A program made the translations under genes and the position numbers. Below are positions 11,491 to 21,448 of a stretch of 64,000 nt of DNA, piece by piece. The notes below the pieces were generated by a model. It was not told the origin of the DNA, did no database searches, and saw nothing but the letters and a program-made list of their open reading frames with translations. Source of the stretch: Hawksworthiomyces lignivorus (Eukaryota > Ascomycota > Sordariomycetes > Ophiostomatales > Ophiostomataceae); contig NTMA01000022.1 in NCBI GenBank assembly GCA_002917075.1, positions 418,069-482,068 on the forward strand. The letters are read 5' to 3'. Positions within the stretch are counted from its first letter, which is position 1, and the number at the start of each line of letters is the position of its first letter.

Positions 11491-12021
11491 ATGCATCTCA
11501 ACGCTCGCCACACCTTTTTTGTCCTTGCTGCCGTCGGCCAGTTCCTTGGGAGCAGGGCGGCCCCCCAGTCGACAAACGACTGCAACGACACGGACAAGCG
11601 CATCTGCTACGGCGACCCGGATGGCACGTCGCAGGGCGTGGACATCGAAGACGTCGCCTTCGTGGCGGCGAATCTTCGACAGCAGGGCGGCCTACTGACC
11701 ATGCCCACGGGCAAGGTTGACTGCAGCGAATGGACCATCTACGAGACCGGGACTGTGCTCCTGCTCTCCAAACACATCGAGCAGCGCCTCAACTCGTCGG
11801 TCGCCTTCGAGGACGTCGCCACAACCATCGACGGCGGGCCGAACGCGACGGATGGCGATAAGAAGAGCGCGCTCATAGGCTGTGCCGAGCATGGTGGCCA
11901 GATGACCGTCAAGGTTGATCCGAAGAATCCGGCGTACGCGACAGACAGCTACAAGAGCAACCATTACACGCCCAGCGGCATCATCATCAAGATTGTCAAG
12001 GCCCCTAACAGCAGCAAGTGA
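11491..12021 (+). CDS. Small secreted effector-like protein, 176 aa
   Basis: Single exon, 176 residues. A signal peptide is evident (MHLNARHTFFVLAAVGQFLG then SRA, likely cleaved near residue 23-25). The mature chain has four cysteines (in NDCND, RICYG, VDCSE and IGCAE contexts), enough for two disulphides, and an even mix of polar residues without repeats. It has no domain I recognise. Size, secretion signal and paired cysteines fit the broad class of fungal candidate effectors, and the gene lies 1 kb before a LysM-domain secreted protein. The upstream in-frame ATGs lie in other frames, so the start at 11491 is the only sensible one. Function is not known. Confidence 0.75.
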   Translation: MHLNARHTFFVLAAVGQFLGSRAAPQSTNDCNDTDKRICYGDPDGTSQGVDIEDVAFVAANLRQQGGLLTMPTGKVDCSEWTIYETGTVLLLSKHIEQRLNSSVAFEDVATTIDGGPNATDGDKKSALIGCAEHGGQMTVKVDPKNPAYATDSYKSNHYTPSGIIIKIVKAPNSSK

Positions 12022-13010
12022 AAAACTAGAAGAACTGAGGAGTCGTTGGAACTGCAAATCGTGTCTTGCTAGGTATTACCGGATTGTAGTGTGAGGCTGC
12101 CAGGGGGAAGTAGGAGAGTTTTCAAACAAAGGAGTTTTCCAAACATTTGAGCAAGACAGAAGAAGCCATAGAGAGGAGAGTAGGAAAAAAAACATTAATG
12201 AAAAAAAGGCGTTGCCCTGTTAGCCAGACTGAAACCTTAACGCCTCGCTTGTATCTAACTAGCACCACTTCTCACAAGCACAGTTCCGCTAAGCTAGAAT
12301 GGTCATTGCTTCGTATACTGTAGCAGAAGTGTTACGATTGGATTGACTTCTGCTGAGATTGACATAGAGACTGTTCTTAGTTGCGAAGTTATCAGGCCAT
12401 ACATTTAATTACTGGATTGATTATAATCCAATTTCTTTTGGCAGTAGTGAAAGAGGCACAGGTGGCTTAGGTGCTATGTAGACCATGGCACACTGAGACG
12501 GTCAGTGGTTTTCGGCCGTTTGTGGAAGGATTAAAGACTTTTTAAATAAATTAACACAGGAGGCCGCCACTGCCTTCTGTTCCTTTAATTTTGATTGTAG
12601 AGGATTGCTGATTTAAATTGACTGCTGCGCAATTTTCATTTCATGCTTCAAAGTTTTCGTTGTTGTCGGGAGCACTATTTCTTCCCCAGAAAGAAAATTA
12701 AATGAGTAAAATAATAATAAACAAAACGCCTTTGCAACAGCCGCCTAACTGCGCCGCTTATGAAAGGAGTCCCTGAATATTACTATTGTCTGTCTAGAAT
12801 CAACATCACTATGGATATATCTAGTGGATCTGCCTAAATCCACTGTTGACGAGGTTATTTTCGTGTTTCGCCTGTCTAGTCTGCGGCAGTCTGTTGAGTG
12901 ATTCTGGATCAGGGTGAAAAGGTCAACGATTCTGCACCTGAGAACCAAGGCCTGGTCAAATCAGAAGAAAACAACGAAAGCACGAAGTTTTCAAGCTTGC
13001 ATACGTCAAG
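12022..13010. other. Intergenic, A+T-rich, no gene seen
   Basis: Nearly 1 kb between two plus-strand secreted-protein genes. Only short chance frames are present; no repeat or RNA gene was recognised. Confidence 0.5.
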
Positions 13011-14820
13011 ATGGGTCATCGTCTCATCCTCGCCATCTTGGCAGCCTCCCTTGTACGGTGGGCCAGTAGCCAGCAGTTCGTGACGTTCAGACTGCCCTAC
13101 GAGACATTGGGTCTCAGCAGTGCATGTGCCGATGTTCTGAACACGACGGTTTCAAGCTGCGATTCTATTCTTGGGTACTCGACCTCTATGTAAGCCGCCC
13201 GTTTCTAGGGCACCCGCTTTTGGTACACCAACATTGTTTACTTACCTTTGGCAATCTTGCAGGACCTCGACTGTTGACATTCTGACTGAAGAAGAACTCG
13301 CTAGTCTCTGCGTCGCCCGGTGTCGCGATGATCTATTGAAATTGCGAGCCAATATCACGTCCACGTGCAAAAAGACGGATGTCATGGTATATCAACAAAT
13401 CGCGTACCCCGGTATGTCTTCTAGTAGTAGCCTACTACTATTCTGCTTTGAGGACTAGTATAATTCTAATCTTGGACGATGACCGCAGCAACGTTTATGC
13501 TGGACAAGTACCTTTATTCATATGACGTGGGATGCTACAAAGACAAGTACGTATGCTTGGGGGCGATGGCAGTGTGGGGAGTCTGCTAGTCCTGGCGATT
13601 TGCTCCTTCTGACCGTAATCCTGTGGCAGAAAAACACAGAGATACTGCGACCTCGTTCTCGCCGACTGGCGGAACAAGTCCACCGCGGTGGAGGCGGACC
13701 CATGCTCCGACTGCGTTCTCGGCGTGCTTGAAGTCGAGCTGGGCTCTCCTATCGGCTACAGCGCCGATCGGGTCTCCGAGTTCGCATCCCTCACATCGAG
13801 CTGCAGCGCGACCGGCTATTCGTACTCGGTATCGACGTATGCCACCAGCACAGTCAAGACGGCAACAACCTCGGCCACCGGCGGAGCTTCGGCGACAGCG
13901 TCCCCCTCGGGCGACTGCGCGCGCTCCTACACGGTCCGCCAGGGCGACACGTGCGACAGCATCGCCCTGGCGCAGAACGCGTCGACCTATGGGGTGATCG
14001 ATACCAACGCGATCGACATCTTCTGCAACCAGCTGCCCAAGCCCGGCCGCAACATCTGCCTCCCCACAGCCTGCGACACGTATGTGGTGGTGCCGGGAGA
14101 CACATGCGACAGCATCGCAGCGCGGTCCGGCGTGACAGGAGCCGATATCATCGCCTGGAACCCGGTCTTCGACGACATGTGCTCCAACATTGACCGCTGG
14201 TGGAATTTTGTTCTCTGCGTCGGATATAGGTATGGTTTACTCTTTCTCTCTCTCCTTTGTCTTCATGCCCACTCTGCCGGCTGACACCTCCCGCTTCCCC
14301 TTCTCAAAGGAATGGCACGGCGCCCAAGACGACGAGAACGGCCGCGCCGACAAAGTCCAGCTCCGGGGCACCCGCCACCAAGACAACGTCCTACACGTGG
14401 CCAGCAGCGACGTTCAAGCCGCACGCGCCGGGCACCATAGCGTCGTGCACAAAGTACTACAACGCGACGGACAGCCCCCGCCTGTCGGCGGCAGACGTCG
14501 CCCTGATGAACCGCTGCCTGTTCTGGACATCCATGCGCGGCGTCCCGCTGAGCGACCTGCTGCTCTGGAACCCCAGCCTCTCCGCCGACGACTGCTCGCT
14601 CTCGCCCCAGTACAGCTACTGTATCGCCGTCGCTGGCGCAGCGTCTCCATCCGCCGGTAGCAATGCCACCAGCAAAGCTACCACTACCACTGTCAGCAGC
14701 AGCATCAGTAGCAGCAGCGCCAGCGTCACTACGCATGGGTAAATGTGCTAGTTCTAGCTTAGTTGTGTGAGACTATCTAACCGCCTGCATCACCCGCGCA
14801 GTACAGTTGGACGTGGGTAG
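13011..14820 (+). CDS. LysM-domain secreted protein (three LysM-like units)
   Basis: Predicted exons 13011-13189, 13263-13411, 13489-13546, 13630-14229, 14310-14738 and 14802-14820 sum to 1,434 nt (477 residues) with every junction in phase. If the last intron is not removed, translation ends at 14742 instead. The protein has a signal peptide (MGHRLILAILAASLVRWASS), a cysteine-containing N-terminal region (about residues 20-230), a serine/threonine linker, then LysM-type units: YTVRQGDTCDSIALAQN, YVVVPGDTCDSIAARSG with IIAWNP, and a weaker third after a threonine/lysine linker, ending DLLLWNPSLSADDCSLS. A Ser/Thr-rich tail follows. LysM modules bind chitin oligomers; secreted fungal LysM proteins shield hyphae or hide chitin from hosts. 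No catalytic domain is present. Its position near the glucanase with the chitinase-type tail suggests a shared cell-wall theme. Confidence 0.85.
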
Positions 14821-15221
14821 CCCAGAGAGAACCCACCTTTTCGTGGCTTGCTTGCAAGAGGCAAGGGACACGCAATTTGCTGGTGCTGCTATAATCACGA
14901 ATACAACTACACTATCTATGCTGATCTTTCTTTAAGCAAGTTTGGGAGAATAAAGCGCGAGATCTTTCTGTTAGTGTAGTTTCTGTAGTTGTCCATTGGT
15001 GTCGGATAGCATATTCGACTTTGTTCATAGAGAGATGGCTGCGCCGTGATAGGGCGAGAGAAGGATATTTATTTTTCTGTTTGTGTCTTAAATTTAATAA
15101 TATTTTTCCCAAAATTTAGTCTTTAAACTGTAATCAGTCTGACTATAATTTAGGCATTTGATTTGTCCACAGAAATCCTGTAACCGAGCTATAGAAAGAG
15201 CCGGTGAAGAAGTAGAGGCCT
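14821..15221. other. Intergenic, no gene seen
   Basis: 3' flank of the LysM gene. Nothing beyond short chance frames was seen. Confidence 0.4.
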
Positions 15222-15629
15222 CTTGGTGTCCTTATACTAGTGATCCTACCGGTCCTTGGGGTCTTAGGTAGGATAGTGGAAAGTCGCCCAGGGGCAATCG
15301 CTAGCCACGGGGCTCGTTCCGTCCTAGATCGATGTTCGAGACCTAGCAACTGCGCATGTCGAAGCCTTGTTACGCCCAAGTGCAGGAGGCAAACGGTTTA
15401 TCCAGGCGGCCCGGAGAGGTTCTCGTACGATCTTGCGGCGTAGATTATTGAAGGGGTATTTGACTGGGGGAGGGGGAAAGCCAAGCGCCAGAAGCAGGCA
15501 GTTGACGAATCCTATGGGATAGATGGTGAGACTACGGCCGGTGAGCTTGGGATAACATATACCAGCTTCAGGACGACCGTTGTGGATCTGATATCGCAGC
15601 TCTCCAACGTGCAGAGAGCGTCGTTGTAA
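15222..15629 (+). pseudogene. 3' fragment of an NAD(P)-dependent epimerase/ketoreductase gene (GRE2-like)
   Basis: A plus-strand segment preserves the C-terminal third of the extended SDR family that includes methylglyoxal reductase Gre2 and cinnamoyl-CoA reductase. Around 15330-15400 it reads IDVRDLATAHVEALLRPSAG and continues GGKRF, a hallmark of the family. The last part (YGIDGETTAGELGITYTSF, then TVVDLISQL) ends at TAA 15627-15629. A TAG replaces the usual aromatic residue just before IDVRD, and a frame change lies in the G-rich run near 15465-15475. The N-terminal nucleotide-binding half is absent upstream. It is a dead fragment, and the TGG-to-TAG change fits the same mutational bias as the other relics. 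Confidence 0.55.
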
Positions 15630-16800
15630 GAGATGCTAAATATAGATTTAACAACGGACAACCTTTTTTTCTTCGTGCGTTCTTCTTGCGAAGCACTTTC
15701 GTTCTTAAGACCCCTGTTTCTTGCGTCGTGGGTGTCACCAGTGAAATTTCCGCACTTGCCATATAAATTTGTTGGCGGCAGTGGCTGGGTACTAGGTCCG
15801 CCAATCCTCGAATTCACAACAACAGATCCTGACTTGAGACATATTTGTATTGGCGAAAATTTGGTGGTCTTGGTAGAGCGGCTGTGAGACTGTACCTTTG
15901 ATTGGTATGCTCTACTTTCAGGGTCGCATTGGAGTACCCGCGGAGCAAGCTTCTCTCCTCGGTGCTCTGCTGTCCAGCTGAACTGCCCTACCAGAGCTGG
16001 CCTTAGCGCTTAGAAGAGCAATCGTGATCGCAATCGCGCTCGTTATCGTTTAGGCGTAAGAACTCGGCCGAGACCACATATATCATAGAACGTGTTTCGA
16101 CAGACTGAGCCCCAATCTGCCTCGTTATTAATGCGTCTCGACACCGGTTCCCTGTACTGGTGTCGCATCTTGGGCCATGCTATGTCAGCCCTTTCTGCCT
16201 AGAAGTATCAGCGGACGCTGCTGTTGTCGTTTTGCTAACCCCTGAACAATCGAACGGTTTTCTTCTAACCGTTAGTCCTAACTGTGAAAATGGGCTGTGT
16301 AGATGCAGCTCTGTTGATCGATGGCAATCCCACAAAGATCCACAGCAGTTTCGTCCTTGGCTCCTTCACTCCTTGTCCCAATCTTTCCTTAATGTCTTTC
16401 ATCCTGTCTTGGTTGTATTCACAGCCGCAATCATATTTGGCCCCCATTCACTCTTTACGCCTTATGTCCTTGCATCTAATGGTCCATGTTTTCATGAGCC
16501 TCATGTCTGGAAAAAATAAACTGAGGTCCATTTATTCTCCTGTAGTTTTTGGTCACTGCTCTCATCTACTTTATTCCTGGGTATATATATATATAATATG
16601 CCAGAACCATCAATTTTCCTTTCCAAGGAGTCCTCTTACCTTTGCAGGCAGTCCTCTCACCATCCTCCTTTCCGCTTCCACTCTCGTTTACGTTTCTAAC
16701 AGCTCCGAGTAGATACACGTGTTCTACTTTCCCTTTTTCTGTTCTCACTTCCACCGTTTCCTTCTTGCCTTCAGATTACTTGCCGACCTCACTCCTTGCC
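15630..16800. other. Intergenic, promoter region of the aspartic protease gene
   Basis: No gene supported. A long alternating TA run (16582-16597) and pyrimidine-rich sequence before 16801 look like the core promoter and leader of the next gene. Confidence 0.45.
16582..16597 (+). promoter_or_regulatory. TATA-rich core promoter candidate
   Basis: Alternating TATATA sequence about 205-220 bases before the protease start codon, followed by a pyrimidine-rich leader. Confidence 0.3.
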
Positions 16801-18502
16801 ATGAAGAGCGCTTCCATTGCAGTCGGCGCCGTGCTGGCAGGCGCCGTCAATGCTGCCGTGCCCCAGGGCGTCATCCAGTGGGATATCGAGAAGCGACAAT
16901 CGCTTACAGGGCTGCAGCGGCGCGCCTCTGATACCATCCCGGTAAGCCTCGCTAACAGGGTCGTTCAAGGCGCCTACTTTGCCAACGTCGAGGTTGGTAC
17001 TCCCCCTCAGAAACTTGCCCTGCAGCTGGACACTGGAAGCTCCGACATCTGGGTGCCATCAAGCAGCGCTCCTGCATGCTCCTCTCGAAACGGCTCCAGC
17101 GCCTGCTCTGGAGGCACTTGTAAGATAACTTTTTTCTTCATTTATTTTAATTTCCGATTTTACTACTGCTTTCTTTTGTCCAGCTCTTCTAATGGACATG
17201 GATAGTTAATGCTGCCGATTCATCAACTTTTTCGGTCATTCTCGAGGATGGGTTCAATATCACTTATGGTGACAAGGGAAATGCCATTGGAGATTACTTC
17301 AGTGACGTGTTCACCATCGGCGGCGCGAGTGTGCAGAGTATGACCATGGGCCTCGCCAAAAACACTACCATTGACTTTGGCCTCGTGGGCGTTGCCTACG
17401 CTTTGGACGAGGCCATTGTGGTAGACTCGAAGAACGCGTCGCCGCCATATGCTAACCTGCCGGCTGCTCTGGCTAATGAGGGCGCGATCATGTCTACCGC
17501 CTTCAGCTTATGGCTGAATGATCTCGGTATGTATTTGCAAAAAGGAATGGGAGATCTGAACGATTCTAAAGGAAAACAAAAAATAAGAACATATACGGGG
17601 AAGAAATGGACATCTAGCTGACGATATTTGCTGTAGACGCGAGCACAGGCAGCCTTCTCTTCGGTGGCATCGACACAACCAAATACTCCGGCGATCTGAC
17701 CACGCTCGACATCCAGCAACGTGTCGGGGAGGGCGATTATTCGGCGTTCATCGTATACCTGACGTCGGTCGAGGCCGTCAGCTCCAGTGGCAGCGACAGC
17801 TTGTCGTCGACCGAGTACCCTATTCAGGTAGTCCTCGACTCGGGCACGACCTTGAGCAATCTGCCGCAGGACATGGCCGAAGAGGCCTGGAAGGAAGTCG
17901 GCGCCATATATCTCTCCCAATTCAATTTAGCCGTTCTCCCCTGCAGCAAGGCCGACAGCGGCGGCTCTTTCGCTTTCGGCTTCGGCGGCCCTGGTGGTCC
18001 GACCATCACGGTCCCTATGCGCGAGCTGGTGGTCGACCTCAGCGGGACCGCGCAGACCTTCCCAGCCGGCGGTCCGTATGCGGGCGAGAAGGGCTGCGTG
18101 TTCGGCATCCAAAATGGCACCGTCATCGGCACCTACCTGCTCGGCGACACCTTCCTGCGGTCTGCCTACGTAGTGTACGATCTCGTCAACAACCAGGTTG
18201 CCATCGCCCAGGGCAAGTTCAACGTCACAGACTCCAACATCGTGCCCTTTCCCAGCTCTGGCGCGCCGATCCCATCTGCCACCAAGGCACCGCACCAAGA
18301 CCAAGTCAGCCAGACAGCTGCGTTTACTACGCCGGCCTATGCAGCGTCCGCGGGCTTCGCATCTACCAGCACGGGCTCACCCTCTTCTTCTTCTACCTCC
18401 TCTCCCTTCACTGCCGGCGCGAATACCGTGCCGGTGGACCTACTCCGTGCGGGCAGTATCAGTGCTTTGATGTTCCTTGCCGGCGCCATGCTTGTCTTCT
18501 AA
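16801..18502 (+). CDS. GPI-anchored aspartic protease, yapsin-like
   Basis: Exons 16801-17119, 17206-17526 and 17637-18502 give 501 residues with phases that fit. The start at 16801 gives a signal peptide (MKSASIAVGAVLAGAVNA); the open frame extends upstream but without such a signal. A propeptide with a KR pair precedes the mature A1 pepsin fold. The first catalytic motif is LDTGSSDIWVPS (about residues 77-88), followed by a cysteine-flanked loop (CSSRNGSSACSGG), and the second is VLDSGTTLSNLP. The C-terminus is Ser/Thr-rich and ends in a hydrophobic stretch (ISALMFLAGAMLVF), as expected for a GPI signal. Such proteases sit at the plasma membrane or wall and process secreted or wall proteins, cutting after basic residues in yeast yapsins. 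The gene looks complete. Confidence 0.9.
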
Positions 18503-18963
18503 TAAGCCGCATGGAGTGGGCCGAGGTTTACCATTTTGTCAGCCAAATCCGTTCTATAGTCCGAATAATAAACCGGGTGTGCGGTCCCCTACATTACATG
18601 TCCATGAAGTCAATGATATGCGTTACAAGGTGCTCAGTTTTCTCTCCCCGAATGACATCCTACTGTCAATTGTAGTATAAATTCTAATTTAGTCACGACT
18701 GGCTGTTGTTGGCGAAAGTCTCCCGAATGGCCGTCTAGGTTGACTCTAAACTAATACCGGTGCAAAACACTATCTAGGTCAATAGAGAAACTCTTGTAGC
18801 GGGACCGTCTCATGGACTCGCGTTACCTATCCACAGTTCTGATTGGATGAACTCGTGGTAGGGTTGTCTATCACTGAAGAAGTCTGTTTTGCTGCAGAGC
18901 AGGCCAAAAGACTCCAGCCAATAATACATGTCGGCAAGAAAAGATTGTGTCCACATTTCCTAA
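18503..18963. other. Intergenic, no gene seen
   Basis: 3' flank of the protease gene and sequence before the next, damaged gene. No supported frame. Confidence 0.4.
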
Positions 18964-20860
18964 TTGGGGTGGCCGCCAGTTCTGGAGGCCAGAAAAGTTT
19001 GGGGAACTTTTGTACCCACCCTCGCCACCGTGCCACCCCTCCATAATGCTGAAATACAGTTAGTTACATTGGCGAGATTGGCAGGGCAAAGCCTCGCAGC
19101 TCTTGGTTGCCCCTTTTTGGCGTCTGTAGTGGTTTGCCGTACTCCGTCGCCAGCACACTCTTCTGAACAGTGCTACAAGGCTGCCGGCCAGAGGCAAGTA
19201 CCGGGTGACGATAAGGGCCGAGATAGTGCTGGGTCGGTCATAGATTCTGGAGTCCCTCGTCGAACATATTTTCTAGCAGAGCCTAGGCCGTCTCTGCTTC
19301 TGTTGTCGACCCCCGACGCCCTAAAGAGAGCTGAGAAGTGCATACACTGCCTACAAACTTATGTGGCGAATAGCTTCAACACCGGTCGTTGGAATAATGA
19401 ACTTGATAACGAACGACTTAACGAGATCAACCAGGTCATAGATTGGTATAATATGTTTATCACCGTCGGGGACTTCTTGAGTCAAGGTCGGAACCAACAA
19501 GGCTCTCGGTTGGTCAGGGGCCTGTTTCAACAAGTACCGACGTCTTCTATCTAATAGTAGTTTCCGATTATTTTCCAGCACCTACGAACTAATATGCCGG
19601 CTCAAATGGTATCCGGATCTTCTTGAATGTTTCAAAAGATACACTTATAAGCAGTCCGAAATGGTGCACGGCACATCTCACCCATTCAGTGTGCTCTTGA
19701 GGGAGATCTACGACATGGACTATGATGAAATAGTGTCTAACTGGAAACCTCTCGGGGAATGTTACTACAGCTTCCTCATGGGCAACCTGATGGATGGAAG
19801 CGACCTCATGTTCGAGGTTGTGAGAGTGCACCACTACAACATGTTTCAGTTCATAGGTGAACCAGTCGAATTCAAGGTTGCTGAGTCGGCCCTGAGGAAA
19901 GATATTGCCGCATGGGAACGCTACACGCACTCTTCGAGTGATAAGACTTTGATACTCAAGAGGAAACTTGCATACTTATGTTATTCCTATCGGCGATGCG
20001 ATGAGGCACTGCAGATCGCGTCGGAGATTCTGGAACAAGACCGCGATCTTGAATGTCTCCAACTCCTGTCAACCATCGCTGCTGAACAGGGCAGAGTTCA
20101 AGAGGCTATCGAGTTATGCAAAATCCGGGTAAACCATTGCGACGACGTTTACGGCCCTGGCGATGAACGGACAGTTCGTGCTATTGCTAATTTCGTATCC
20201 ATACTGCGAAATTCTGGCGAAGAATATATTGCCGATACTGTCCTCGAGCAGATCGATCGTGACCTTGATCAGTTGTGCATTAGATACGGATATATGGAGC
20301 TCCACGCCGGCGAGGACGAAGAAGAAACGCCCGATGGGTTCGGTATGTATACAGGCAGCTTCGATAGGTCCAAAAGTAATGGTCGTGCTAACCTCTTAGA
20401 CTATAAAGAAACGGAAATGGCCGGGTCGGTAATAAATGACGACTTAAGCCTCGGTTTATGCCATTTTTCATTCGACGGCAATACGGACACCACGCCAAAT
20501 CTTGGACCTGACGCCCGTGATCCTGTAGCTATATTCTTATTTAACGATACTCAACAGGGCTACGCAACCACGTCGATGCTTGCGGAGGCAGAAATGCCAG
20601 CTTTGGATTTTGCCATCCACGGACAGAGTGTGGGTGGAGGAGACCTGATGAGAGACGTGGTGGCCGGTGCATCTCATCGTTCATGGTCCTCACCGGCAGG
20701 AGCTAACTCTACCAGCTCTTTGATTTTTCCCAGTTTTGGGGAACCCGGCAGCCCTCCCATACCGGCTTCCTTAACTATCCCCTCGTCAAGCTCTCTTATC
20801 TCTTGCTGCGGCCCCGTCTGTCAGCCCTCTGGGCTGCTCCAATTTGGTAGCCAACGGTGA
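18964..20860 (+). pseudogene. Clr5/TPR-type protein gene, frameshifted and lacking the Clr5 end
   Basis: From about 19310 the frame reads like the C-terminal half of fungal Clr5-domain proteins: a helical region (ERAEKCI-like start, SFNTGRW, GDFLSQGRNQQGSRLVRGLF) that breaks at about 19530 and continues in another frame as KYRRLLSNSS, then YELICRLKWYPDLLECF and on through 19661-20860. No intron with a legal donor restores the phase; a single-base shift does. The second part has TPR-like helices (LAYLCYSYRRCDEALQIASE; STIAAEQGRVQEAIELCK) with the family's YGPGDERT motif and a low-complexity tail. No Clr5 DNA-binding domain is found upstream. The region downstream of the shift is an open frame of 399 codons, so it could still be expressed from ATG 19661. 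Clr5 proteins are thought to be transcription regulators. Confidence 0.5.
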
Positions 20861-21014
20861 CTTCGGCGGATACTTGGACGGCTGGGGCCATTCCGGTGAA
20901 GACGATGCGGGCGTGACTTCCAGGGGCGACACCTGCGCCTTGTACGGCAGTGACCCTCAGCTCAGCGTCGCCGTTGCCGGCCTGCCGGATGCGGTTTGGC
21001 TCTACGGCCTGTAA
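20835..21014 (+). other. Short open segment resembling a carbohydrate-binding-type module
   Basis: In a frame different from the preceding gene, the residues CSNLVANGDFGGYLDGWGHSG and, further on, ALYGSDPQLSVAVAGLP resemble the start and middle of CBM4/CBM22-like modules common at the ends of fungal secreted proteins, and the frame ends at TAA 21012-21014. No start codon or signal peptide is linked to it. It may be a gene relic or the last exon of a gene with unrecognised earlier exons. Motif similarity is from memory only. Confidence 0.25.
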
Positions 21015-21289
21015 CAGGCACCCTTGTCATGGAATATGCCGTCCCCCCCGCCCTCCTGATGAACAAATAGGGGTGGCAAACGTTGAAGCCCTTTCATTCA
21101 AGACCCTTTCTAAACGAACTAGCTAAGAATTCCTTCATCTACCTGACAAGTGACTAGAACGCCGTCTAGCTGGCCCGACCACAGGTCCATTGCAGCTCAC
21201 GATGAAGGACTTCCAGAGCACCATCACCACCTTTACAGACATGGGGATGCTCTGCAAGGTTACAGTACAAGTAAAAGACGTCGAGGATA

Positions 21290-21437
21290 AAGAGGCGTAT
21301 TTATATACAGTCATCAAAAAGGTAGCAAGGACGAGGCCAATCAACAAGCATACAATCCCACATTCCTCGGTTAAGAATGCCGCTCATTCTAGCGGCCACA
21401 ACAGCGTGTCCAAACTTACAATTTATATACTGACATA
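21290..21437. repeat. Diverged repeat, copy B
   Basis: Partner of the segment at 2840-2952. The best-matching part is 21383-21430 (GCGGCCACAACAGCGTGTCC, then AAACTTACAATTTATATA). It ends 12 bases before the stop codon of the minus-strand transporter gene. Confidence 0.45.
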
Positions 21438-21448
21438 AGGCTACTTTT

